This document shows, one piece after another, positions 16,492-23,091 of a stretch of DNA of 64,000 nucleotides (position 1 is its first letter; every line of letters starts with the position of its first letter). Source of the stretch: an uncultured Bacteroidales bacterium (GTDB taxonomy: Bacteria; Bacteroidota; Bacteroidia; Bacteroidales; Bacteroidaceae); assembly GCA_902781515.1 (NCBI GenBank), contig CACZJU010000004.1, positions 124,001 to 188,000 of the forward strand, given 5' to 3'. The notes beneath the pieces are model-generated. The model was not told the DNA's origin. It did not search any database and saw only the letters and a program-made list of their open reading frames with translations. The position numbers and the translations under genes are program-made.

Positions 16492-17398
16492 GGTTGGTTA
16501 GATTTTTCTGGAATTCTACGCAGAAGCCTTCGTGGCGTCGGCGTGTATAGAAACGTACCGGTTCGAGCACAATGATTTCGAACAGGGGGAATATTATAGG
16601 GTAACCTACAAGCAGCGAAAGGAAGAGAACACCAACGCGGAGGTCGAAGGTCAGAATGTTTGTCAACGGCATCAGGGGCAGGCTCTTTTGACGGAAGTCT
16701 TTTCGTAAATCGCTTGGTATGTTGTTGCCGTAGGTCGCTATGAGTTGTTTGTGGAACTCCTGGAAACGTGGTGTCTGGTCTTCCTGACCTTTGGTGTACG
16801 AGCGGTAGAAGAAGAGATACAACTTCTCGAACCATTCGCCGCGTCGCCATCCGAGTTCGTTGTATCGGGCATTCTCCTGAGCATAGGTGTCGAACTCGCT
16901 TTTCTCGTTACCAAATGCAAACCACAGGTGGATGTTCTTGTAGTAGTCGGCAAGGGCAGCCTGTCTGCCGTGACAGATGAAGCCGGCGTAGGCACACAAC
17001 AGCCAAATCCAAATTCCCAACTGAGGCTGCAGGCGCAGCACGATGCCCAGATAGATACAGAAGAACCAGATGTCGCCTGCCAGTCCGTCGAGCAGACGGC
17101 CCACGAGAGTGCGCTGGTTCGTCATTCGTGCCAACTGACCATCGGCGCAGTCGTACCAGTTTGCCCACACCAACAGCGCCATTCCAATGAGGTTCATCCT
17201 GATGTCGGTGGAGTAGAAGAAATAGCCGCTGGCTGCACCAATGACGATAGATATTAGGGTTACGGCGATAGGGTGGATGTGGAGAGCCTTGAAGAACAGA
17301 GCCCACAGGTAGCCCGGTGTTCGGGTTACGTAAAGCTCAAAGGGGCCTTCAGTGTCTTCCGACTTCATCGTGGCCTGCACTTTCTCCTTCAGACTCAT
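16484..17398 (-). CDS. CDP-alcohol phosphotransferase family membrane protein
   Basis: This 304-residue enzyme carries the signature DCADGQLAR, eight residues, then GRLLDGLAGD, where the last Asp is one residue later than in the common D(x)2DG(x)2AR(x)8G(x)3D(x)3D pattern. About six hydrophobic helices flank it, and a soluble stretch (residues about 150-240) interrupts them. It transfers a phosphoalcohol between a CDP-linked donor and an acceptor in the inner membrane. The 8-bp overlap with the cytidylyltransferase gene indicates a two-step pathway. The product (lipid headgroup, teichoic-like polymer or glycan decoration) cannot be told. Confidence 0.85.
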   Translation of the reverse strand: MSLKEKVQATMKSEDTEGPFELYVTRTPGYLWALFFKALHIHPIAVTLISIVIGAASGYFFYSTDIRMNLIGMALLVWANWYDCADGQLARMTNQRTLVGRLLDGLAGDIWFFCIYLGIVLRLQPQLGIWIWLLCAYAGFICHGRQAALADYYKNIHLWFAFGNEKSEFDTYAQENARYNELGWRRGEWFEKLYLFFYRSYTKGQEDQTPRFQEFHKQLIATYGNNIPSDLRKDFRQKSLPLMPLTNILTFDLRVGVLFLSLLVGYPIIFPLFEIIVLEPVRFYTRRRHEGFCVEFQKNLTNHE

Positions 17399-17531
17399 TT
17401 CCTACTCTATGTTAAAATCAGTGGCAAAGTTACAAATTTTTTGCAACAAAATTGCTTCTAAAGCGGGAAAACTCGCAAATCTGGACTCATTTGATTTTTC
17501 AGCCCGACAATAAATCGGAAACAAATTTGCG

Positions 17532-17567
17532 TTTTTCCATTTTCAAACCGTTTTTGAGTTAATAATT
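17532..17567. repeat. Direct repeat, left copy, flanking the repressor operon
   Basis: This copy contains CCATTTTCAAACCGTTTTT then GAGTTAATAATT and closely matches 18548-18582. It begins the accessory islet and abuts the stop codon of the lipoprotein gene. On the minus strand it reads TTAACTCAAAAACGGTTTGA then AAATGGAAA, a gene-start-like sequence that opens only a 13-codon frame. Confidence 0.65.
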
Positions 17568-18153
17568 ATTTTTCAAACTTACCACCGTCTATTATATAAC
17601 TTCGCGCCATCCCTCTAAGGTTAAAAACATCATTAAGAGGTATGTCAATAGGACCCTTGTTAGTATGTATTTCCCCTGTTACCAAACCTGACAAATTGGA
17701 TAGCATCTTGAAACATTCTACAGAACTATCGTCTGAGGCGTGGAAACCCGCCATCGCAATACCTCTATCGTCTATAGTTTCTGATACAAACGGGAACACC
17801 TTAAACTTTATTCCTTCATAATTAAACTCCAGCATATCAATTTTGGTGACACCCTTGTAGAAAAGCACCACACTTATCCTAAAGCCGTCTGCATACGAAG
17901 TAGGCTTTTCTGACAACAAGTTCCAGAAGTGTAGGTCATAACTTGCAGTAAGCGTTTCGCACTTCCAAGATAGTGATATACAATTATTTTTTTCGTCGTA
18001 CTCAGCCTTTATGTCGGAATCTTCATCGTTATAGTCAGAAACTATCTTTTCCAAAGCCTCACGTTCTTTTTCTTTCAATTCCGATGAGTCTTGCACACGA
18101 GAACAAGCTGCGAGCATGAAGAAAGCAGCCATTAGTGTAATTGCCTTTTTCAT
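17566..18153 (-). CDS. Lipoprotein of unknown function in repressor operon
   Basis: This 195-residue protein has a signal peptide with lipobox LAAC (Cys17), followed by a charged helical stretch (SSELKEKEREALEKIVSDYN) and a mixed alpha/beta remainder. I recognise no family. Its ATG overlaps the stop codon of the repressor gene (ATGA), so the two are translated together. The two-gene unit is bracketed by 35-bp direct repeats. Confidence 0.78.
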   Translation of the reverse strand: MKKAITLMAAFFMLAACSRVQDSSELKEKEREALEKIVSDYNDEDSDIKAEYDEKNNCISLSWKCETLTASYDLHFWNLLSEKPTSYADGFRISVVLFYKGVTKIDMLEFNYEGIKFKVFPFVSETIDDRGIAMAGFHASDDSSVECFKMLSNLSGLVTGEIHTNKGPIDIPLNDVFNLRGMARSYIIDGGKFEK

Positions 18154-18554
18154 GCTTTCTTTGATTTGTTCTTATACTGGGCCAGTTCGTCCTGAAGAGC
18201 GTCTATTGTGGCGTTCTTTGTCTTGATAGTCTCTTGCAGCAATTTTATTGTGTCAATAAGAGTGTCAAGACGGGCATCATTTTTTTGTTCTGCTTCGTCA
18301 GTTGTAACAGATGGCTCAACAAGATACATGTTGCCGCTCCCACGCAAAAGCCATTCTGCCGATAGTTCTCCGTAATTAGCAAGGGTGTTGATGACAGTTT
18401 CAAGAGACAGGTCTCTTTTGCCGTGAAACTGGTTGTGGAGGGTTGCGTGCTTCATCCCGATGCCTCCTGCAAACGCATTTAATGTCAAGCCTGTTTGCTC
18501 TTTGAATTCGACAAGCCGATTAAAAACATCTTGTCTAAAGTCTTTCGTTTCCAT
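18150..18554 (-). CDS. CI-like helix-turn-helix repressor
   Basis: This 134-residue protein has an N-terminal XRE/CI-type HTH (residues about 8-66: LTLNAFAGGIGMKHATLHNQ, then SAEWLLRGSGNMY, the ending typical of Bacteroidetes phage repressors) and a C-terminal coiled coil (LDTLIDTIKLLQETIKTKNA) for dimerisation. It has no LexA-like protease part. It is transcribed away from a plus-strand promoter that lies among TTGCGCCA repeats, which suggests it represses that promoter. The start codon is inside the right copy of the flanking direct repeat. Confidence 0.85.
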   Translation of the reverse strand: METKDFRQDVFNRLVEFKEQTGLTLNAFAGGIGMKHATLHNQFHGKRDLSLETVINTLANYGELSAEWLLRGSGNMYLVEPSVTTDEAEQKNDARLDTLIDTIKLLQETIKTKNATIDALQDELAQYKNKSKKA

Positions 18555-18582
18555 TTTTCAAACCGTTTTTAAGTTAAAAATT
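18548..18582. repeat. Direct repeat, right copy, including the repressor start
   Basis: This copy contains CCATTTTTCAAACCGTTTTT then AAGTTAAAAATT and matches 17532-17567 with few differences. The shorter core TTTCAAACCG recurs at 19109-19118, inside the loop of a hairpin, and a looser form is at 20317-20326. Confidence 0.65.
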
Positions 18583-18590
18583 GTGTCAAA

Positions 18591-18676
18591 TGGCGTTATT
18601 TTTCACAAAATTGCGCCAGTTGTTGCAATTTTCTCCAAAAAAATTTGGAATAATTGCGCCAAATGTTATACCTTTG
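18591..18676 (+). promoter_or_regulatory. Islet promoter with candidate repressor operators
   Basis: TTTG at 18644-18647 and TACCTTTG at 18669-18676 (21 bp apart) form a plus-strand promoter; transcription would begin near 18684. TTGCGCCA occurs at 18611-18618 and 18654-18661, the second between the two promoter boxes, and an inverted near-copy TGGCGTTA is at 18591-18598. These are natural candidates for binding by the divergent CI-like repressor. Confidence 0.6.
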
Positions 18677-18708
18677 CGGTATCAAATCAATCAATCGAGG
18701 GCAAAGTT

Positions 18709-18786
18709 ATGACAAAAACGGCAATTTTCCAAGCAAATCTTTCAAAAACTCTCGTTCTCGGCTTGATTGTAACAAGCGGATGCTAA
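18709..18786 (+). CDS. Possible 25-residue leader peptide
   Basis: ATG at 18709 opens MTKTAIFQANLSKTLVLGLI then VTSGC and a stop, preceded by GAGGG seven bases upstream. It is the first frame after the predicted start of transcription. Its last codons (LIVTSG) are the left arm of a 12-bp stem closing the tRNA-like RNA domain, so translation would compete with folding, as in attenuators. It could equally be a chance frame. Confidence 0.3.
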   Translation: MTKTAIFQANLSKTLVLGLIVTSGC

Positions 18787-18886
18787 TTTGCGTGTTCGCA
18801 GGTATGCACCAAGAGGGGTGCAGCAGGTTCGAGTCCTGGCATGACCGCCATTGAAGAAGAGTTCTTTGACAGACTGTTACAATCAA
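18763..18886 (+). ncRNA. Structured RNA domain with tRNA-like cloverleaf
   Basis: TTGATTGTAACA (18763-18774) pairs perfectly with TGTTACAATCAA (18875-18886). Inside, GCGGATGC (18776-18783) pairs with GCAT (18839-18842) and CCGC (18845-18848) over a 2-base bulge, like an acceptor stem. It encloses three hairpins: TGCG/CGCA (18789-18800), TGCACC/GGTGCA (18805-18822, 6-base loop) and CAGG/CCTG with the T-loop consensus TTCGAGT (18824-18838), then GCCA at 18847-18850. It is not a normal tRNA: the D-loop lacks GG and the anticodon-position loop is AAGAGG. Structures were paired by eye. Confidence 0.6.
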
Positions 18887-18928
18887 ACATATTTAGAGCT
18901 CGCCATTGGACGCCAAAGCTACATAAAC

Positions 18929-19182
18929 ACGGGCAAGGCCCGTTAAGGGTAGATAGGGGCGGAGTGAGACGGGGCTGAATGTTCCCCGGAGCAGCGACCA
19001 TTATAACCCAAAGAGAGGGGACGGTCGTAAAGAGTAACGTCGAGCTGCCCGACAGAGAGCAGCGGAGTAGATAACACATTATTAAAATATAAGGCAGGTT
19101 TTCCACATTTTCAAACCGTTCCTGCCTTGGCCATAGCCTCAGCGGAGGCTTGTAAGCGTACACATCGGAACACGCATGGCCA
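18929..19182 (+). ncRNA. Downstream structured RNA, ending in a three-way junction
   Basis: Successive stems are ACGGGC/GCCCGT (18929-18943), CGGGG/CCCCG (18970-18988), CGACC/GGTCG (18995-19027), GCTGC/GCAGC (19044-19063) and AAGGCAGG/CCTGCCTT (19091-19128). They end in a three-way junction: TGGCCAT/ATGGCCA (19128-19134 with 19176-19182) enclosing AGCCTC-AGCG-GAGGCT (19135-19150) and GCGT/ACGC (19156-19175). The first small gene starts 25 bp later. It may be one transcript with 18763-18886: a long leader or a stand-alone RNA. I cannot assign it to a named RNA family. Confidence 0.5.
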
Positions 19183-19206
19183 CTACACCCCTTAATTTTA
19201 ACGACA

Positions 19207-19410
19207 ATGATTAATTTCAAGAAACTGAGTAGTCAGATACACAAGGGAGGTATCGGCTACGTGTTCGAGCCTACGCCCGAGCAACTGGAGAAATCGGACT
19301 GGCAGATATGGAGCCAGGATGCCGTGAGCAAGCGCAAGCTGCTCAGGAAACTCGTCTCCATCATCCGTGACAGAAGTATGAACCACTGGAGAAAGGAGTT
19401 TATGCTATGA
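19207..19410 (+). CDS. Small protein of unknown function (67 aa)
   Basis: This basic 67-residue protein (MINFKKLSSQIHKGGIGYVF onward) is rich in Lys/Arg near its end (SKRKLLRKLVSIIRDRSMNH) and could bind nucleic acid. I do not recognise it. It is the first gene after the structured RNA and overlaps the next gene by 4 bp (ATGA), suggesting translational coupling. Confidence 0.6.
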   Translation: MINFKKLSSQIHKGGIGYVFEPTPEQLEKSDWQIWSQDAVSKRKLLRKLVSIIRDRSMNHWRKEFML

Positions 19411-19652
19411 GAGTGAGTTTAGACAATGTTCCGCTTGCCACCCAGTCAGCGATGCTCCAGAACATCTTGCTGGCATTCGAGCATGAGACATTCAGTAAGG
19501 AACTTGCCGCACACATAGTAGGCGGTACTTCCAAACTGGAGAGACTCATTGCAGCGGAGAAAGTTCAGGCAAACAAACCATGCTACAAGCAAAACGGCAA
19601 ATGGTTCGTGTGTGCTCCACAGGTGTTGGTACACTGCAAGAACCGCCGATAA
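19407..19652 (+). CDS. Small protein of unknown function (81 aa)
   Basis: This 81-residue protein has a helical first half and a C-terminal segment ERLIAAEKVQANKPCYKQNG then KWFVCAP that resembles the end of a small winged or helix-turn-helix excisionase-like fold, where a lysine-rich wing follows the helix pair. That is a weak resemblance and no function is claimed. It is translationally coupled to the 67-residue gene. Confidence 0.6.
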   Translation: MRVSLDNVPLATQSAMLQNILLAFEHETFSKELAAHIVGGTSKLERLIAAEKVQANKPCYKQNGKWFVCAPQVLVHCKNRR

Positions 19653-19682
19653 AACACAAGTTAAACCGACAATATATAAAAC

Positions 19683-19910
19683 ATGAATACATTAGCACAA
19701 CGATTCACAGGTTCCGTTTACGTTGACGGCAACCTGTTCACCCATCCTAACAGGCTTATGGGTGTTGCCGACACTACTCGGAACAAGGTATTGAAGCAAT
19801 TACGTGAGAACGTGCGTGAGACCCTGACAGAGGAATATATCAGCCGACACGAAATCACACTACGCATCAAGAACCCCAAGACTAAGGAGGTAGAATCTAT
19901 TGACTTTTAA
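19683..19910 (+). CDS. Small protein of unknown function (75 aa)
   Basis: This 75-residue protein (MNTLAQRFTGSVYVDGNLFT onward) has a beta-rich start, a charged helix (TTRNKVLKQLRENVRETLTE) and a final strand pair. No family is recognised. It lies 30 bp after the 81-residue gene in the same direction. Confidence 0.6.
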   Translation: MNTLAQRFTGSVYVDGNLFTHPNRLMGVADTTRNKVLKQLRENVRETLTEEYISRHEITLRIKNPKTKEVESIDF

Positions 19911-19922
19911 TTTGGAGCAGCT

Positions 19923-20171
19923 ATGAAGAAGATTATTATTTCAATCGTATGGATGTCTATCGTGTACCTACCATGTTTTTTGATATTCTGCGAAGGAGGC
20001 TATTCACTGTTGAGTTTCATTGGTATTGACAATGGTCCATACCTCGTGAACCTCATCGGTCTATTATATTCTGCATTTCTGTTGAAGTATCACCGTTTGT
20101 TGATACCAGACTGGATGCAGAAGACGGTTGACAATCTGGTCCGTGAGGATAGGGTGTCAAACCTCGATTGA
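19923..20171 (+). CDS. Small membrane protein of unknown function (82 aa)
   Basis: This 82-residue protein has two hydrophobic segments (IIISIVWMSIVYLPCFLIF, then PYLVNLIGLLYSAFLLKY) and a charged C-terminal tail, so it is probably an inner-membrane hairpin protein. It is the last gene of the islet operon, 12 bp after the previous gene. Size and layout would suit a phage- or plasmid-type membrane accessory protein, but this is only a guess. Confidence 0.6.
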   Translation: MKKIIISIVWMSIVYLPCFLIFCEGGYSLLSFIGIDNGPYLVNLIGLLYSAFLLKYHRLLIPDWMQKTVDNLVREDRVSNLD

Positions 20172-20190
20172 TTTTATTTAATTCAGGACG

Positions 20191-20212
20191 GGGAGAGGTT
20201 GCCGCCTCTCCC
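20191..20212 (+). terminator. Strong hairpin after the islet operon
   Basis: GGGAGAGG (20191-20198) pairs with CCTCTCCC (20205-20212) over TTGCCG. There is no T-run, so it may be a transcript-end stabiliser or part of the adjacent tRNA-like fold. Confidence 0.5.
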
Positions 20213-20216
20213 TTAC

Positions 20217-20296
20217 GGGCAAATTCGTTCCAGTGTGATTCTTGTGTACCTGTTAGTGCTGGAAGGGAGGTAGGGGTTCGAGTCCCTGTTTGCCCA
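20217..20296 (+). ncRNA. Second tRNA-like fold (acceptor and T-arm)
   Basis: GGGCAAA (20217-20223) pairs perfectly with TTTGCCC (20289-20295), followed by A in the discriminator position. A T-arm-like hairpin with loop TTCGAGT (20277-20283) and GGG/CCC stem precedes it, and TTCCAG/CTGGAA (20228-20233 with 20259-20264) forms a central hairpin. No D-arm or anticodon arm is recognisable, so it is not a working tRNA gene. It may be a decayed tRNA, an integration remnant, or a tRNA mimic related to 18776-18850. Confidence 0.45.
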
Positions 20297-20405
20297 CGAT
20301 TTTCATAAGCTTGAAAATTCAAACCGTGACATTAGTGGTACGCGAGTATAGCGAATGTTAAGTTTAATTTTTAATTTTAATTTTTAATTTTGATTTTATT
20401 CGTAA

Positions 20406-20485
20406 CTTTAACCTTCGGTTTTAGTTACTTCCGCTCGATTTTCCTCAAAAACATTTGGGAAATTGCTCGCTTAATCGTAACTTTG
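20406..20485 (+). promoter_or_regulatory. Promoter region of the Cys-rich lipoprotein
   Basis: TTTG at 20454-20457 and TAACTTTG at 20478-20485, 20 bp apart, form the proximal promoter. Upstream, the 18-mer CTTTAACCTTCGGTTTTA (20406-20423) is shared with 12993-13010 and again follows a TAnCTTT box. The remaining 20297-20405 stretch holds AT-rich TTTAATTTTTAATTT iterations; no gene is seen between 20172 and 20531. Confidence 0.6.
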
Positions 20486-20531
20486 CCCCCAGTTATTCAC
20501 TTATTATTAATTTATTAAAAGTTTTAAAGCA

Positions 20532-20924
20532 ATGAAAAAGTTGTTTGCAATGGTTATGGCAGTAGCTGCTATTTCCTTCGTTTCTTGTGGTAACAAGTGT
20601 GGTAAGGGTGAGTGTGAGGACTCTTGCGCTTGCAAGTGCGACACATGTGTTTGCGAACCCTGCCAGTGTGGTCAGCAGGAGTGCCCCGAGGCTGTAGAGG
20701 CTGAGGCTGCTGTTGAGACTCCCGCCGCTGAGGCTGCTGAGGCTACCGAAGCTGCTGAGAAGACCGTTAAGGAGACAGCTATCGATGCTGCCAACCAGGT
20801 TAAGGACGCTGCCGTTGAGGCTGGCAAGGAGACTGCCAAGAGCGCCATCAACAAGGGTCAGGAAGAAGCTAACAAGCAGGTCGAGAAGGGTGCTGCTGCA
20901 GCTGCCAAAAAGCTGGGCCTCTAA
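20532..20924 (+). CDS. Cys-rich lipoprotein with Ala-rich helical tail
   Basis: This 130-residue protein has a lipobox FVSC (Cys19), then a cluster of about ten further cysteines in roughly 35 residues (NKCGKGECEDSCACKCDTCV, then CEPCQCGQQEC), which suggests metal or Fe-S binding or many disulfides. The rest is a long amphipathic Ala/Glu/Lys helix (AANQVKDAAVEAGKETAKSA) of LEA or YtxH-like character. I know of no named family with this combination. It is a single gene with its own promoter and terminator. Confidence 0.8.
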   Translation: MKKLFAMVMAVAAISFVSCGNKCGKGECEDSCACKCDTCVCEPCQCGQQECPEAVEAEAAVETPAAEAAEATEAAEKTVKETAIDAANQVKDAAVEAGKETAKSAINKGQEEANKQVEKGAAAAAKKLGL

Positions 20925-20947
20925 TCCCCGAAACTATTTTAATCCTT

Positions 20948-20980
20948 TTAAGGGCTGCAAAAGTTTGCGGCCCTTAATTT
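20948..20980. terminator. Bidirectional terminator
   Basis: TTAAGGGC (20948-20955) pairs with GCCCTTAA (20970-20977), with inner TGCAAA/TTTGCG pairing, followed by TTT. It serves both the Cys-rich lipoprotein and the convergent esterase gene. Confidence 0.8.
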
Positions 20981-20981
20981 A

Positions 20982-23060
20982 TTATTCATTACGGAAGGTG
21001 GAGGCGGGGAGATTGGCTCCGTTGACGAGGTTGGCGGTGGTGAAGGGCTGCCAGCCGTAGCGGACGAAGCGCGGATGCTTCACCTCCTTGCTTGTGAGGC
21101 GTATCTGATTGCCTACGATGGTGGCTTCAGCAGGGTGGAATTCTCCCTCGTATTCGGCAATCTCGAAGGTGCGCAGGGGCTGTCCGTCGGAAGAATGGAG
21201 CCCCTCGGCGTAGTCGAAGCTGACCAAAGCCTCCTTGCCCTTGAACTCTACGGAGCGGAACAGAGGGCCAGAGGGTACGATGGAGGAGTAACCGTAGTCG
21301 TTGTGCAGAGCCAGGACTGCAAGGCGGTGACCCACAGGCTGCTTGTCGCGAGGGTGAACGTCGTCGCGGTTGCCAACGTCGCTGCTTACAGCCATTCCGG
21401 AGTGTGGGATGCATGAGAGCAGACGGCGCTGCGAGTCGCGGAACCAAGGCCACGACGGGCGGTGGAGGCTGGAGAGCTGCACGTAGTAGAAAGGCAGGTC
21501 GGGACGGTCCCAAGTCTTGCGCCAACTCCTGACTAGCATAGGGAAGAGCTGGTCGTGGGCATCCTTGTTGTGGGCATTGCTCTCGCCTTGATACCAGATG
21601 ATGCCAGAGATGGGTAGGTGCTTCAACAGACGGATGCTGGCCTCGTAGAGGTAGCAAGGCTGATATGGGTGACGCTGCAAGGGGGAGTGACCTTGTCCCA
21701 TATTTCGTTCAGCACGCCCTCGTACCCAGTCCTGTATGAAGTCGTTGTGCGTCCAGTCTCGCAGGATGGCTGGAAATTCGTATTCCAGAGTCCAGCGGTC
21801 GATCCACGCCTCTGCAGGACTGCCACCGATGGCATTGTTGATGATGCCTATGGGGCAGTGGAGACTGTCTTGAAGCTCGCGTGCGAAGTAGTAGCCTATG
21901 GCACTGAATCGTGGTGAGGTCTTGGGGCTGCACTCCTGCCAACCTGGGTTGGTATAGTAGAGTAGGCGGTTGATGGAATCGAGAGCTGTAGCCGTAAATT
22001 CCACGTTGTCTGTACGCCAGCGGGCTTCGAGATTAAGCAGGCGTATCTGGCTGTTTGTCGACTGCGGAATATCGGTTTGCCCCGTGTTGCACTGCTGCAA
22101 TTGAAGTTCCATATTCGACTGACCCGAGCAGAGCCATAGTTCACCTGCCATCACATTCTTTAACGTGATATTCTGCTTGTTGGTACTTACAGAGAGAGTG
22201 TATGGTCCGCCCGATGGTAGGGGATTGACAAGTACCTGCCAATGGCCGTTCTTGCCGGTAGTGGCATGATGGCGTTGCCCGTTGACGGTTAGTGTGACCT
22301 TGTCGCCAGCGTTTGCCGTTCCCTGTATGGGGAATGTAAGATTGCGCGGCAGTACCATATTGTCGGTGAAGTACGGGGGAAGCTGCAAACCGCCGAAGTC
22401 GCCGGTGATGGCGCTATAGACAACGCCTGCCATTATGCCGTAGCCTTCCTTGTTAGGATGTATGGCATCGGGGAAGAGTTCGGGCCGGTGGTGAAGTACT
22501 GAGAAGAAGTCGATGAGCTCGCAGCCTTTGCGCTTGGCAATCTGTTCTATCGCTTGCTGAATCTCCCTGTGCCAGTCGCGAGTGCCACTGAGGAAGCGGT
22601 TGTGGCGGTCGGACAGCGGAGTCATACGAGCCATGATGATGCGAACTTTCGGATTTGACTTCCGCACGGAGTCGATTAGTGCCGAATAATCGGGGATGAA
22701 TTCGTCGCGATAGTTCGGCCAGGCACGAGGGTCAGTATCGTTGATGCCAAGATGTATGACGGCTATGTCGCCATGAAAATCCATTGCATCGCGAAATTCC
22801 TGTTGGTCGAAGTATGGACGGAAGGCACGGCGCAGGAGTGTGGCTCCTGGCTTTCCAAAGCGCCCGACCTCGTAGGATGAGCCGAGCAGACGCTGAAGCT
22901 GACTCGGATAGGAGTCCTGTACGGGGTCTTGCAGACCTGTTCCGTAGGTGATGCTGTTACCGATGCAACTGACGCGAATGGGTCGCTTATCAGACTGTGC
23001 TGCGGCTGAGATGCAAAAGACGAAACTCAGTAGTATACAAAGGTTTCTTAGTACTTTCAT
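20982..23060 (-). CDS. SGNH hydrolase fused to sialate O-acetylesterase
   Basis: This secreted 692-residue two-domain esterase has a signal peptide (MKVLRNLCILLSFVFCISAA). The N-terminal SGNH domain (residues about 28-220) carries CIGNSITYGTG, HLGIND and DAIHPNKEGYG, i.e. catalytic Ser, Gly/Asn block and Asp/His block. The C-terminal domain (about 240-690) has LCSGQSNMEL and IIWYQGESNAHN, the marks of sialate 9-O-acetylesterases. It probably removes acetyl groups from host or plant glycans in the periplasm, but the substrate is not shown by sequence. It is transcribed alone. Confidence 0.9.
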   Translation of the reverse strand: MKVLRNLCILLSFVFCISAAAQSDKRPIRVSCIGNSITYGTGLQDPVQDSYPSQLQRLLGSSYEVGRFGKPGATLLRRAFRPYFDQQEFRDAMDFHGDIAVIHLGINDTDPRAWPNYRDEFIPDYSALIDSVRKSNPKVRIIMARMTPLSDRHNRFLSGTRDWHREIQQAIEQIAKRKGCELIDFFSVLHHRPELFPDAIHPNKEGYGIMAGVVYSAITGDFGGLQLPPYFTDNMVLPRNLTFPIQGTANAGDKVTLTVNGQRHHATTGKNGHWQVLVNPLPSGGPYTLSVSTNKQNITLKNVMAGELWLCSGQSNMELQLQQCNTGQTDIPQSTNSQIRLLNLEARWRTDNVEFTATALDSINRLLYYTNPGWQECSPKTSPRFSAIGYYFARELQDSLHCPIGIINNAIGGSPAEAWIDRWTLEYEFPAILRDWTHNDFIQDWVRGRAERNMGQGHSPLQRHPYQPCYLYEASIRLLKHLPISGIIWYQGESNAHNKDAHDQLFPMLVRSWRKTWDRPDLPFYYVQLSSLHRPSWPWFRDSQRRLLSCIPHSGMAVSSDVGNRDDVHPRDKQPVGHRLAVLALHNDYGYSSIVPSGPLFRSVEFKGKEALVSFDYAEGLHSSDGQPLRTFEIAEYEGEFHPAEATIVGNQIRLTSKEVKHPRFVRYGWQPFTTANLVNGANLPASTFRNE

Positions 23061-23091
23061 GTCTTATCTTGTTGATTTATGGGTACAAATA

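Noticed and set aside
17566-18554. A toxin-antitoxin pair
   Set aside because: The partner of the HTH protein has a clear lipoprotein signal peptide and is about 195 residues, unlike typical toxins.
18776-18850. A normal tRNA gene
   Set aside because: The T-loop and cloverleaf layout are present, but the D-loop lacks GG, the loop in the anticodon position has six bases, there is no variable loop, and the acceptor has a 2-base bulge.
18783-19220. A 145-codon open frame on the minus strand
   Set aside because: It runs antisense through the dense stems and the tRNA-like fold, has low-complexity Leu/Pro/Cys-rich composition and no recognisable domain; the RNA explanation fits better.
17532-20326. 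A retron or diversity-generating retroelement, suggested by structured RNA in an accessory islet
   Set aside because: No reverse transcriptase, template repeat pair or recombinase gene is present in or near the islet.
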